Source: Lingula anatina
Lineage: Eukaryota; Brachiopoda; Lingulata; Lingulida; Lingulidae
Direction: 5' to 3'
Assembly (NCBI RefSeq): GCF_001039355.2
Contig: NW_019775430.1
Location: forward strand, 258,149-320,838
DNA: 62,690 nt
The position numbers and the translations under genes are program-made. Under the pieces are notes generated by a model. The model saw only the letters and a program-made list of their open reading frames with translations, did no database searches and was not told the origin of the DNA. Shown here one piece after another: positions 36,468 to 49,500 of this stretch. Every line of letters begins with the position of its first letter. Position 1 is the first letter of the stretch.

Positions 36468-36675
36468 TAATAACATTATAGAGGCAAATAGAGCTGAAAT
36501 AAAGAATCGAATTAGAAATTCAATCGAAATTAAATCTGTTACATACTTTAAGATGAATCCTAACTTGTCTATACACAGCATGTATTCATCATACAGTCTC
36601 GGGGAACGGGATAGGATAGCCTGTTCTCGATTACGGCTAAGTGCTCATAGTTTAGCTATTGAAACGGGGAGATGG

Positions 36676-37280
36676 CACCCTGAGCTTCAGAGATAACTTG
36701 ACACTAACCTCTTCACTATTAGCCTATCTTCATCGTGTCAAGTTACCTCTGACCACATTCGATTGCCTCCGCCGCCCGCCAATCAAATTTAAAGCCCGCA
36801 CTCAATGACTCATTGAACGATCTAGCCAATGAACGCGAACGAGTCAAAGCGCGCTTTGTTCAAATCCGGACCAATCAAAGATAAGGCTGAATATCAGGGA
36901 CTTGCCGTAACCTGTGGGCAGCACGCAAAATACATCATCCCTCAGTAGATAATTATGCAGGGCACCAAACTGCTCTGGTTTCAATTCCGATATACTCCAT
37001 GCTTTCTTTGTGTACGGTTATGCACTCGGAACTACTCGGATGTCTCCGCACTCGACAATAACTATGTTGTTAGTATGGAGCCTGCGGAATCAGCCGAGGA
37101 TTGCCGATTGACGGTCAACCAATCAGCGTTTTCACCAAACTTTGGTGAAAAATTTTGAAACATGGATTCGATTGGCTTATATAAACTAGGTCAAACTATT
37201 TTCGTCAGAGGTAACTTGACACGATGAAGATAGGCTATAGTGAAGAGGTTAGTGGCAAGTTATCTCTGAAGCTCAGGGTG
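36676..37280. mobile_element. Mutator-like MITE with ~75-bp TIRs and 9-bp TSD, filled site
   Basis: A 605-bp element whose ends CACCCTGAGCTTCAGAGATA and its inverse continue as inverted repeats for about 75 bp. It is flanked by GGGAGATGG (36667-36675 and 37281-37289). Unit 1 carries the single GGGAGATGG at the matching site near 24157. The interior is non-coding. Confidence 0.92.
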
Positions 37281-37771
37281 GGGAGATGGTCACGCCGCCC
37301 CAGAAATATGAGACTGTGTACATGTGGAACTGATGTTCAGACGGAAGAGCATGTAATTTGTTTCTGTCAAAAAACGAGACAGTTAAGAGAAGACAATAGG
37401 CTAGACTTTTCAGACATTACGTCTTTCTTTAACAATACGGGTGACATTAATACAATGGCTAATTATGTCCATAGATGTTTGATGTTGTCGGAGACGGAAA
37501 GGTCGGAGGATTAACCGTATATGTAATGTACTTTTTGTTTTGTTTTGTTAAATATTGTATTCTGCTCGGAGACGGTTAAATAAAAATCTATCTATCTATC
37601 TATCTATCTAACAGTAATCTAGTGAGACTCCCCACAGGGATAGATCGATCTAAAATCTATGGGAATGGGGTCTTTGAGATTAAGTAGTTTTATTTCGGTA
37701 ATATCAGTTTGGAGATAGTTGAGGCCCTAGCGCATACTTTACCAGACAGTTACCATTCACAGACAGTTACC

Positions 37772-38445
37772 AGTCACAACCGGACGCACGAATTTCAGGA
37801 TCGTACGACCCCTGCGATTTTCGGGTGTTGCGTTGGCCGTGGAGGTCGTGGAGGTAGAGGAAAGTCTGCCTTGCGAGTCACAAGGGCCACATGAGATGTC
37901 CTTTCAAGCAGGGACGCTAATTGCAAGGAGTGATGGCCGTGGAAATTGTACTCATTTCTTGAATTTGTCTTGCTTCCTCTACACGTGGCACACACTCACC
38001 ACTTACGAAGGGAATGCAACGCACGCCGAAAGTAGTGCCCTTTTGCGTCAGTTTTGCTTCACACTTGCCTCACACGTTTGTTGTAACGTACTGACGGCGT
38101 ACGCCGATTTTGCTTCGTGTTCTCCTCTTCTTTCTTCTTCCTCCTCCCTTTTTTCTACTATGTAAACTTCTTTCTCTTGCCTTTTGGAGGCATGTTAGAA
38201 ACTAAATTGAGCAAAAATTTGAAAATTTTGAAAATTGTTGTACACGTCACACAGTCGACGTTCATGGAAAAGACACAAGCGTGCGTCATGAGCACGCCTT
38301 TTATATACCAGGCGTGGGGGTGACGCACGTGCGACGCATTCCCGGTGTGCTCTCGACTTTGTTCGTTAGTTGTGAGGGCGTTAGCCTTACTCAACACGCA
38401 AAGGGCACTTGCTCCTTCATTGCTTGCGAGGTGCGTCTTGCACAA
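37772..38445. mobile_element. Truncated copy of the Mutator-like element of 24709-25486
   Basis: Shares GTCACAACCGGACGCACG, GTGGAGGTCGTGGAGG and the GTGACGCACGTGCGACGC region with the intact copy. The outermost left TIR and the whole right end are missing, and a private insert of about 110 bp lies around 38125-38250. Confidence 0.75.
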
Positions 38446-38689
38446 TTAATGTATTAAAATGTGTGGCAATGGTACTGACTTGTATCTGACACTCGAGCTA
38501 AAATCACAAAATTAAAAAAAAATCTGTTTTTTGCATTTTCATACCTGGTGCTTTTCTGTTTTTTCTCTCCTTTCTCTCTCTCTCTCGTCCCACTATCAAA
38601 ATTCCAGCGGCGTTCTCAGTATTGTTGACACATCGTTAATTAGTACAGCGTAAAACAGCCCAAAAAATTGTTTTCGCAAGATCATTTGT

Positions 38690-39540
38690 GTCCGATATCA
38701 TGAATTGCACCAAATTTAAAATGAACGGTATATGCAGGCTCCATTACTTTACACACGGGGTACCCTTCTGCCATGGCATCGGCCTTCACAGGTCGAATCC
38801 CGCACGCTTGTATCCTCCGACCCAAATCTACTGGTCCAAGCACAACAAAAGGTAACATTTTAAAATAAGAATGTGTTAGATAAGAACTTTAAAACGCGTC
38901 ACCACCAACACCGCAATTAGGCTGTCAATTGTTTTTAAGCCTTGTTATATCTTACAATCATATTGCTCCTTAAGATAACTTATAAGTCATCTTGAACTTT
39001 GAACGTCTCACGTGAACAGAAAACAAAACGTGAAAATGGCGAGCTACCACGAAGAAAAGTAATATAGTTGGAGAAACAGGTAAATATCATACCTTATGAC
39101 AAGAAATATATTATCTAGAGATACAGTTATCTGAAAATAATGCTTGCCTGACGATTATTGCTGTTTGTATCTCTCTAGGTGGTTAGGTAATAGCCTTTTT
39201 CATACTTAGTTTGACTGACAGTTTTACCAGTTTCTTTTTCTTGGATATTTGTGGTTGGTGCATTTATCCTCATCTCATGTTAATGTTACCATTTCCTCAT
39301 TTGTTTAAACAATACGGAAATAAGCGCCCTGCTTTGGGAAAGGTCGATTGCATATCATATGCTGTTCAGATGAGACACCTGTAGATTAAACTTTGATAGC
39401 GACATATCAGTTTTCGTCCCGTTTTTGCTGTCACGTTATCAGCTAAAATTCATTAATCTAGGCATATATTTTAGATGCCATAGTTTGATGTCACAACATG
39501 AAATTGCTTATTTCGTACTTTTCCAAGCAGATATCGAACC
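38690..39540. repeat. Further copy of the array-start repeat
   Basis: From ATGAATTGCACCAAATTTAA through TCTCACGTGAACAGAAAAC to about AAGCAGATATCGAA it follows 28085-28945. The array therefore ends in a third, partial unit. Confidence 0.7.
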
Positions 39541-41468
39541 CTGTCGAACCCTGCAATGTTCTTTCCTGTAAACTATTTTGCTGAAATGCATTCTTCAGGC
39601 CGAGAGAAGCAAAATTAGCTTGGTTGCTATTTCCGAGACATTGAGCATTTTTCAATATTGCCATCAATTTATGAGAAAATATAGAAAAAGGACCAGAAGT
39701 CGCCGAGTATACTTTATTGCTTTATAGCTTTTTTGAACGTTTTTCCTATCAGGAGAGCTCAAAAGTACTAGTGAATACTCGTGCGTTCCATTTAGCAAAA
39801 AACCGAAATGGCCCTCAAGACATATGGCAGCAGTATCATTTCGTTCCTTGCATATTTAGTTTTATTAAAACCATATCCGCTTTTCTATATTTATGTTAAT
39901 TATGATATTTTGTTAGACATGACCCTTAACTAAAATAAGCTTATCTGACAGTTCAATAAGCCCCCAAGAGTATCTGTGCTACTTCTCCGGGTCCCATAGT
40001 CAAATACTTAGAAAGTTTCTCCCTGTAATTTTTAAAAGGATTGAATATTTTGGGGGTATAAAAGCCAATTTAATTTGGCCTTCCTTGGCAGTGGCTACAA
40101 AAAATGTACCTGTAGGATTTGCACTTCCATGTCGAAACGCTACATTTTTAACTCAAGAAATTGGCCCCATCGCCTTTTTACTGAATTCTTCTTATATAGC
40201 ATACCCAGTAATTTACCATTCAAACTTTCAAATATTTCCAATATATTCTTCATAAAGGATCCTTAAAGAAAAGATGTCAGAATGATCATCAAATATCAAA
40301 TAGATAGCTTTTTCATAGGGGAGTCATTGGGTGTTAGAACACAAATCCTTAATTTTTCTTATTTTTCATGTTTTTTTTTAATTTTTTCACCCAATTTTTT
40401 AATCATCAAACTTTCAAGTACTTTCAATATATTCTTCATAAAGTATCATCAAATAAAATATGTCATAATGATCATCAAATATCAAATAAATAGGTTTCTC
40501 ATAGGGGAGTTATTGGGTGTTAGAATACAAATCCTTAATTTTTCTTATTTTTTAATGTGTTTTTTCCGCCCAATTTTTTACCATCAAACTTTCAAGTACT
40601 TCCAATATAATCTTCATAAAGTAACCTAAACGGAAAGATGTTGAAATGGTCATCAAGTGTCAAATAAATAGCTTTTTCATAGGGGAGTCCTTGGGTGGTA
40701 AAACACAAATCTTTAATTATTTTATTTTTTCATGAAAATTTTCACCTGCAAACTAACAAAAAGTGCCAATGTGTCCTCCATTATGCATACTACAAGATCA
40801 TAGTCATTGACTAATATTAAATGAGATTTATGAAGCCTTTTTTTTGGGGGGGGGGGGGAGTTAAAATTTCATAGGGGGAGTCACATTTTCATTATGAAAA
40901 TCTGACTGGGGAGTCACAGTTTAGGGGAGTCAGATTTTCATGGTGCACCGGTCCCTTGATAATTTTACTTCCACATGGGAGCATGTGTATATAAGATATG
41001 TGATGCATTGTTGGGTTTTACATTTGTGTGGAACTTTGTTCAAACAATGTCTAGAAATGTATTTGAGGCAATTGGCAACATGCTGCCAGATAGGGGGAAC
41101 AACAGTGACCCACCAGATGATTCCTCTGGGAGTGATTATGTACCATCAGAGTGTTATCCCGAATCATCCAATGAAGTTATCTTATGTTATGAAGTTATGT
41201 TACCTCAAATATATTTGCTGTCAAATGCTTTACACAAGCAATATCATGTGTGCTATGACCATCAGTATGGTCAATTAAATCTGCCTGTGAAAGATTCAAG
41301 ACCTGGATAAATTATTATTTATGAGTAATCGGTCACCTTGGTCACCTGATATGCAGATATCAGTTTAAATCTATCATTATTACATACCTAATAGACTGCG
41401 CTAGCTTTGCGAAACTTTCTATTTTGAGAAAAAATTATATTTCTGCACGTTCCATACACAGTGTATAC
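39541..41468. other. Intergenic, with one doubtful open frame
   Basis: No recognised gene. The frame 40975-41310 (+) begins after an upstream in-frame stop and encodes an acidic stretch NNSDPPDDSSGSDYVPSE that could be coding, but it has no family match, splice context or conservation I can check. A G-run at 40843-40858 and the tandem repeat 40190-40745 are the visible structures. Confidence 0.35.
40190..40745. repeat. ~180-bp tandem repeat, about three copies
   Basis: Each unit carries ATATTCTTCATAAAG, AATGATCATCAAATATCAAA, TTCATAGGGGAGT and ACACAAATCCTTAATTTTTC-type segments. Copies start near 40240, 40430 and 40610. Confidence 0.8.
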
Positions 41469-42153
41469 TCACCCAGGTGGAGGTAAAGCGAGCAAGGGGC
41501 CGGGCCTCCGAGGCCCGGTTTCAGGGTTTACGTAGGGTTCGTTTTCCTTGTGGATGAGGGTTAAAATGTGGGGGAGGTTCCACTTCTTGGTAACTACACT
41601 AATCAGGTTGTTGATATCAGCACCCAGTTGTCCACTTGTTGAAGTAGCTGTTATTGAATTTTGCAAATGACCCGGTCTATCAGAAATTTTGACTTGGATA
41701 TGTCTTTGTAAGCTGGAGCCAGTTCTCTTTCCACGGTGAGTTGGTTTTATTGTTTTGATGCCCAGCTTTCTAATAATGTGTGTTGCCTCTAGTGATAATT
41801 GTGGCTTGTAGCCTGATGTTCTCCAAATTGTCCATAATTGTTTGCATGAGTAACTTTACACACGCATGATTGAAGAAGCTTTAAAGAGTAGTGATCAAGC
41901 TCAGGGCTTTGGTTTCCTCTGCTAAAGTTGTGCTGGGTATACATGTATATTTTCTCAAACAGTCTGGCAAAGGCTTTCCACTGGTCACAAAGTAACTATG
42001 CTGATATCCTAGGAGTCCAGGTACATTCATAAAAAGAGCAGTGCAGTCTAAAACATTAGCATAAGATCTGACATCACTAAAAAAGGAAAATTGGCTTGGA
42101 ACTTCTAAAGGCAGCCGCTTGTCCTTGACCTTCGAGTTGTTACAGTGATCCAC
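41469..42153 (-). pseudogene. Degraded transposable-element coding fragments
   Basis: On the minus strand the frame 42153-41881 includes YANVLDCTALFMNVP, reminiscent of the VIDCTE..IE.P strand of DDE (IS4/IS5, HARBI1-like) transposases. Around 41830-41640, HIIRKLGIKTIKPTHRGKR and further sequence resemble the segment that precedes the endonuclease in some LINE ORFs. The resemblances are short, stops separate them, and a spliced host gene cannot be fully excluded. Confidence 0.3.
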
Positions 42154-42189
42154 TGAGAATTGGATAAAACCTAGGACAGAAGGGTTTGA

Positions 42190-43110
42190 TTAAGTCAGGG
42201 ACTTTGAGGACATTTAAGCTGCAGAACAGAGGCCTGTTTTTCCTCATATGTTTCCATATCATGGACATTCATGATATGATATTGATTTCCCTGGCTCGAG
42301 GTATCATTGTTGTATATTGCACTAAACTCAAAATAAACGGCATATCCAAGCTTCAGTACTTCACAAACGGGGAGAAACCGTACGAGAACGGTATTCACAT
42401 GTCAATGTCTGATGTCTTATATCTTCTGTCCCAGAACTTTTGGTGCACGCAAACAGGTCTACTATTTTAAAATAAAAATGCGCTAGAGGAGAAATTTTAA
42501 AAAACGTGTCACAACCAAAACCACAATGGGTGTCTACTGTTAAAGACCTGTTAAAGACCTGTTAAAGACCTGACGATTAATGCTCATTGTATATTTCTAG
42601 GCGGTTATAGACTTAACATATTGGTACTGAGTTTGGCATAAATGTTACTTTCTTTTTCCTTGATATTTGTGGTTTGTGCATTCATCCCCATCTTATGTTA
42701 ATGACAATGCCTGTATGTCCTTATCCGTTTAGACAATACGGAAATTAACGTCCTGCCCTGAGATAGTTGCTGTTCAGATGCTATGCATAGATGCAGGTAC
42801 TATACCTGTAGATCTGTTTTATAGCAATATTTCACCCTATAAACACCGGTGTTACGTTTTCAGCTGAAATACGTTGATTCGGGCAGATCACGTATTGCTT
42901 ATTTTAGAATTAAATAAACCGATATAGCGAAAAAAACTTACAGTAACGAATCTGGTAAAAGGGTTGATTTGAACTAGATGGTCTATAAAATCACGAAATA
43001 TCTTGAGATAAAATCAATATTGAGAAGCCCGTAGAGCAGACCGTTTTTGAGACAAAAATTAAAAGTAAATGTTTTCATAGATTCATAATAATATACATAT
43101 TATGCATGCA
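42190..43110. repeat. Old, diverged copy of the array-start repeat
   Basis: ATGATATTGATTTCCCTGGC, GTATATTGCACTAAACTCAA and the CCAGAACTTTTGGT block align with 28050-28240 and 17400-17580 but with many differences. Three GACCTGTTAAA units occur near 42541-42570. Confidence 0.6.
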
Positions 43111-43170
43111 TGATGGGACATGGTTCCTTTATTTAAAGATTTTCAAAAGGGTACACTATGTTGATGCTTA

Positions 43171-43390
43171 GACCCCATTCCCATAGATTTTAGATCGATC
43201 TATCCCTGTGGGGAGTCTCACTAGATTACTGCCAGCTTAGCTGGCTTAAGCGTCTGTCCCGCCTACTAAAAGCTGTAAGGGGGTAATTAACTATGGTGCG
43301 CGCTCGGCTGTCTGCAATTTAACTCCCCAGGGAGTTAGGTCGATCTAAATCTAAATCTCTGGATCCATCTAAATATCTGGGAATCCACCC
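43171..43390. mobile_element. Harbinger-like MITE, intact copy with TTA target site
   Basis: Ends GACCCCATTCCC and GGGAATCCACCC, flanked by TTA on both sides (43168-43170 and 43391-43393). It shows the uninterrupted centre (ACTGCCAGCTTAGCTGGCTT region) that is split by the LINE fragment at 23302/24462. Confidence 0.88.
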
Positions 43391-43575
43391 TTAGAGAAGT
43401 AAGAGCAACGCGGCCCTTTTTGATTCAGTTGTATCCCTGAAGTTCGTACGTTGTAGGTAAACATTACCCTCTACCAGGGCCACAGATTGATTTTTCAAAA
43501 GATATGCTTCTGGTTATTTGTACTGTGCCTCAGCAAAAATTGTCCACAGAACAATAAATGCGGCCCTGGTAGAGG

Positions 43576-46500
43576 TAGTTAGACGGCTAAGCCAAAAAAT
43601 TGTGCAAAAGTTGATAAAAGCATGAAACTTTCCACGATGAAAGACCATCAGGTATTAGTTAATTTTGGATCGGGGGGCAACTCCAAAATTCATGGCAGCT
43701 TTCCTAAAATACGCTGACTCAGCGTTTTTATACGTACGAAGATTCCATCTAAACAAGAGCTGCTTTGTATGTATGATTTAAATTATGATTACATGTATAA
43801 ATTTGAGACTCATACACTCACTGTGCACATATATGACAGCAATGACGTCATGATGACGTCACTGAATGACATTTTACAAAAAGACGGATGTCTCGTTTTT
43901 ATGCACATTTAAATATCACCAAAACGTGCATTACCGGTCTTAATAATGACATTATGGATATAATTAAGACATGTACAATAAATATGCACATATCTGAGAA
44001 CAATGGCGTCATGATTACGTCATGATGGCGTCACTGAACGTTATTGCGTAATACAAAATGGCAAATTTTAAACACAGGATTCTTAAAGACGAACATTTCA
44101 CTCGTACAGTCTTGAATAATAATTTGAGCTAAAGGCAGTAATGATGTAAAACACATATTCATTGAAGGCATAATCTAGTATATTTATTTAAGTCATTTGT
44201 ATAAAAAAAAAACACATAAAAAGTGTTGGCACAAACTAAATGTCTTTACCTCTTAATTTCCATTAAGTGAAGCAGTTGCCACCACAAGCACACAGAGCTG
44301 TGCATTGCAATCTAGCTTTGTTACATTTACACAGCCCTCTACACGCTTTTTTACAAGCACATCAGATAAGCTCATAGCAGCTTAGCTGTGCCTGAGAGAG
44401 TGTGGACAAAACCGGCCTCCAAGTTCCCCCATCATTTGCCCATCCCCATTCGTGTGGACTGGGGAGCTCTGGTCTCGTCAAATGCGCCTGACTCCACACA
44501 TGCCCGCCCTGATATGCTGCACGAAGTAAGTGCTGCTCCAAAGCTACTGATGTTGGGGGTATCCTGTTAAGAGAACGCTGACGCTTGCAGAACAGCTCTT
44601 GCCGTGCCTCATTTACTGAACTCAGTTGGCTTCCTCGATCGTATAATAAGACAACAAATCTCTCTATAATCTCCCTGCAGTTTTCTGGCAGTGAATCGGG
44701 TACGTTTGCTATGTCTAGAAAAGCTTGGGTGACCTCAGGGTACACCGTGCACGTGTCCCACGCGCTCTTCTTGCTTTTGTTGGTAAAGTAGGACACGGTA
44801 TCGCAGCCAGTAAAGGCATGAAACACTGACAGTGCCCTACACTTCTCCGGTCCAAGTGACTCTGCAATTTCATGTACAGGAAGGTAACGAAAGTATTTAC
44901 CAGTCCCGAATGCAAGCCAAAGTTCTTTGCCTTGAATTCGCTGCATTTGTGCTATGGAAATAATGAACACATCAGTGTCAACTTTTCTTACAAGTATACG
45001 ATGATGCCAATTCGCAGCATTCAGTACGTGAATAAAAATCCAAGAGTCTGCTTCTTCGTGATTACATGGCTGAAGGGATTCCAATGATTCACTATTGACT
45101 CCTGCTGACACCACTCCGTCACCCTGAGTGCTGACTACTATTTTGTCTGAGACTTGCATTCTTCCTAACTCATCTGACAGAAGCTTAAAAAGTTCCGTCT
45201 TATTCTCGTCTGCTCTTAAGAAGCTCTTCCAGTTCTTAGGCATTTTGACAGAAGGCTTGACGCGCCGCCTTACGCCCTCTCCCCTCTTTTCTCTGGTGCA
45301 CTTTTTCAGGCTGTCGTCCCGGTACACATCCCATATAACATCAACACGCTTGGCGGATTGAAGTTGAGCATGAATGTACGGTATGAAGATGCTTTCAGTG
45401 TACTCTTGAAAAGTCTTAGAGGTTTTGGGATCTAACATTTGGACTATTACTGCTCCGTCGAGTATCTTAACATCAACTTCGGGGCTCTCAGTCGAAGCAC
45501 AGACGTTGCCTTGCACGCATGGAATTATTTCCGCCTTGTTACCTTGCTTCATTGAACCATGATGGGAAAGCGCTGGTGGCGAAGGTTGATTCTCATGTTT
45601 AAAAAACTCATTTAGGTTTCCATCCCTTGTCTGACATGCAATGTACAATCTTGAGAACAAAGAGCAATCTTCCTTTAGCTCTGCCATTGCCGTTTGCTTC
45701 TTTTCGGGGCCTTCACTTGGAGGATTCTTGAACAAATGTAGTTTGTTTCGCTTTAAAGGGTCAGTGATTGGCTTGGACCTGTCCACAAACCTTTCCTTTG
45801 CGAACTGGTCGTACTGATGTCTGCCGAGTAATTAAATCTTCTTAATCGTTTCTTCTACCTCTCTAGGCATTATTTATTTTGTATCTAAGCGGAGCAATTC
45901 CCCACTGTCCTCAACAAAAGGATTGCCTATTTCTTGTAAGGTGACCACTAGAGATTTGACGTCCTTTTGGAAACGTGCCTGTATTGATGGTATCTGATCA
46001 TGGTGTTTTGTGGACTCTGTTTTAGCGGTGGGTGTTTGCTGTTCATACTCGTGCACCATCCTAGACAGTTCGGGGCCACCAATCATCCATCTCCTTAGTG
46101 CACTTGCATTTTCTGTGAGTCCAACGGTGCCACCTTCACCTTTGATTGACACATTTTCTTGTTCATGGGCATGGTCCAAAGCGATTGCTGAGAAGCGGCG
46201 CATGGATTTCTTAACGGGGTGTTCTTTTGGCAGCGCTAGCATGTCCCGCACATGCACTGAGAGCCAACGTGCATAATGGACATGGTCAAGAACAAACATC
46301 CAAGGTATTAGTAATCCTAGCGATTCTACGTATGTAAAGCCTCTCTTCTGGTCCTCAAATCAAGTTCGGTCCCTTGGTTCTAAACTGTTTACCAGAGGCT
46401 CTGTTCTGGTCCTACACCTGTAAATGTCCATCATGACGTGTTCAAACGTGTTCCCCAAACGTGTACTTGGCTGACTCTCTTTTGGGCCCCAAATTTTTCT

Positions 46501-49500
46501 GCGTCTTTCTAGTCTTCATTTGGAAACCTGCCATTTTGACGTTCGGGNTACGTAGAGGTTGAAATCCCCTTCTCTTATCGCCCTTACGAACTCGAGAACA
46601 AGAAGTTCAAACTGCAAGATCAGGTACCAGAAGAGGAAGTGTGGTTGTCGTGTCGAGGCTTTATCACACCAAGTTTCAAACTCCTCTGGTTGCTGGTCGA
46701 CACAAACCCCTGCTTTGTAGATGTCGTAAGCATCAGAAAAAAATGTACAGAGCAGCAGATGTAAGTTCATGCGCGTGCCTGGTTCGCGCAAGGTGTGTCA
46801 CCTTCAAATAAGATTCAGCAGTTCCTACTGAGGCCACGTCAGCACTTACTAACACGTCTACCCAGCCGCTGCCTTCAAGAAGATTACCGAGCGCTTTTAG
46901 GGCCGCCATCTCGATATGTAGCCCCCCAAACATCACAACATAACGCTTCTCTCCGTGTGTCTCAGGCCAGTTCCACTGCACTTGCTTTGCAAGGGCAAAG
47001 AGTGGCTGGTCCATCGCAATTACAGGAGTTTGTCCCGGATTGAGATGCTGTATTGCTTGGTTTGCAACATACATGCCGTGTTTTATCATTGCAACAGAAT
47101 GGGCATTCTCCATGAAAAGAGGAAGGAGGGCAACATAATCTACAAGTATAGGTAGGGGCTGTGTCTGAAGAGATGCCTGAAATGCAGCCCAAGATATAAA
47201 CTCGTCAGACGAAAGTTGTTCTTTTCCGTACAACTGTTTGACGTTGGTGCGCCACTTAGCCTCTCTGCTGATTGGTGTGGCGAAGGAAGGTGGTATTACA
47301 GGACCAGTAGTCACAGGTACAACTGGGTCTGCTGTCTTTAGAACCGCTGGCGGGACGTTCTGGTATATATCCAGTAGTTCTTTGATGGTTTTTCTCTTTC
47401 TTCCAGAATCTGTGATTAAATTGATACCTCGATCTCGTCCACAGTTATCCAGAATAGGATGCTGTGCCAATGAAATAGCTGTTCCGTGAAACGAGTCTTG
47501 TGCAGTTGTCGCACTAGGATTGTGATCTATGTTGTCTAGCGCAGCTGTAGTAAACACGTCTGCACAGAGTTTTGGGGGACAAACGATCCCATCCTTTTCG
47601 AATCTGTCGCACACACTGTTTGCAACATCAGTTGATATCGACATTACTCGATCGTAGGAAATAGATAGAACCATTCCATACATATGATCAATCAGAGAGC
47701 GGCTGCGCGTCTTGGCATGGATTTTCAAGCCAACGTAAATAGGGAGAGGTGTTTCCCGATCTCAGCTGTGTCGAAAGTCTTCTTTAGCTTTCTCGTTACT
47801 AGTCCTGGCTTTTCTCTTATGCTTAACGCAGTTGAATCCGATTAACTGAGAAATAGTGAAAATCGCCTCGTTCACATAATTTCCGTCGTCACTCTCAATT
47901 TGACGTCCTGGCCCTTCTAAAATCATCGCAATTAACGCCTTTAGGGAAGGCGGCACACTGTCTGTAGGGCGGTTATCGGTAAAGGAACCGTTGAATAACT
48001 CATTTCTATGCTCAAAGATATCTCTTCGTATAATACGAGCTACCTTAGCCGTTTGCATGGCCTCTGAAGTGTCATCTTCCTGTTCGCAAGCCTTCATTAA
48101 AACTCCTCCTACATCTTTTTCAAAAGCCAGGATGACATCTCGCCCTTGTTTATAACACACTAAGGTTGGTAAAACGGCTTGAAGCTGATCTTTTAAACGT
48201 GAGGTATGTACTCTATCGAGTTGCTCGCCGCCTATCTTTTCCAGTATAGAGCAGTACATTTTGCTCAGGTCGGCCATCGTAAAGACACGCACACTGTTTT
48301 CGTTCTCTTTGCAGTCTTCCAAGTAGGACACTAGTTCTGCAAAGGCAATAGCGCGTAACTTTTTGTTTGCCTGGTCTGCGGGGTTCTCGGTATTGTCACT
48401 TTGCCTCAGTGATCTCCTACGGTTATAGAAAGAAACTAGACAGCTTCGATGATAAACGGCGTCGCTAGCTACCATATCCCCTACTGCCAACTTAGCAAGA
48501 AGTTCTGCGTCACTGAGCTCAATTGCATGCTTGCGCACCTTTGCATTAAGTTCCATGGTCGACGCCTTGTGAAGTTCACCTCCTGTTTTTTCACAAAAGA
48601 AACATTTAGCAATCTGTTTTTCTTCAGAGGATACCCTTCTCCTTTTTTCCTTGTGTCCTTGTAGGGTTTGCTCTTCTGTTTCTGGGGTTAGTTCTACATT
48701 ATGGAGTGTATCAGAGGCAGCCTTTCTCCTTATTGCTCTTTTCAGCTCATTATTGTTTACTTTATATCTGCAAGACCTATGCCAGGACGCCTTGTATTTT
48801 AGAAGTGTTTCTTCCAAAGAAGGCTCCTCAGACGATAATGCTGACAGACGGACAGCAACTTTACGGAGACCTAGCTTCTCGAATTCAATAAGATTCTGTG
48901 CTAGTGACTTGTAGCCTGCCCCTAAGGAGCTGCTTGTAGAACGGTCTGGGCAAATAAGGGTTTCCTTCTTGTTTTTCTGACATAGAAAACAAAGTTCCCA
49001 ATCGACTTCTTTTGCCCACGATTTTTCCGTATGGTTGTTCTAGAACAGCGCAAAAATATATTCCCGGATTTACTATTTACCACTAGATAAACACTCATTT
49101 TAATTAATATTTTAAAAGGGTTCATTCATTTGTATAATCGTTTTCACTAGTCTACAAAGAGTAGAAAATTCCAGACCCCTAGCTTAGCGTACAAAGTGAA
49201 AAGCTAAAACGACGTCATTTGACAGCAATTTAGATCATTATTTTCATTATTTTTCAAAGCTTAATTAGATCATTAACCCCCGCCTCCCAGGTAAAAGTTT
49301 ATAGAGTTGTAAAAACGATGATAAAAAACGGTTGTCCCCTAAGAATCCTGACGCTGACTGCTTTAAAAAGTAAGCCATTACAATGCAAATCCTGCTTCAA
49401 AACCTAATATCATAACGCGGGACATACCGCGTGGCAGATTTCAATAATGATCGGTATCGCGGGTGTTATCTTTAACTCTTTAAATACAACTTCATTCGTG

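Larger units (their letters stand above)
35481..37672 (+). mobile_element. LINE 3' fragment inside a split Harbinger-like MITE (unit 2 copy), twice interrupted
   Basis: Counterpart of 23163-24524. The reverse-transcriptase frame 35639-36264 is cut by a MITE at 36268-36467 and resumes (36471 onward, NNIIEANRAEIKNRIRNS). It is cut again at 36676-37280 and finishes with PRNMRLCTCGTDVQTEEHV and stop near 37515. Its 3' end carries a (ATCT)n run (37583-37612), the usual short-repeat tail of a non-LTR insertion, followed by the MITE right end. Confidence 0.85.
27862..37750. repeat. Tandem segmental repeat, unit 2
   Basis: Second copy of the 17205-24597 segment, enlarged by three private insertions (32541-35273, 36268-36467, 36676-37280) and a (GT)n-(G)n run at 31855-31901. 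The LINE fragment in it is interrupted by two of these. The copies look highly similar over most of their length, suggesting a fairly recent duplication. Confidence 0.85.
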
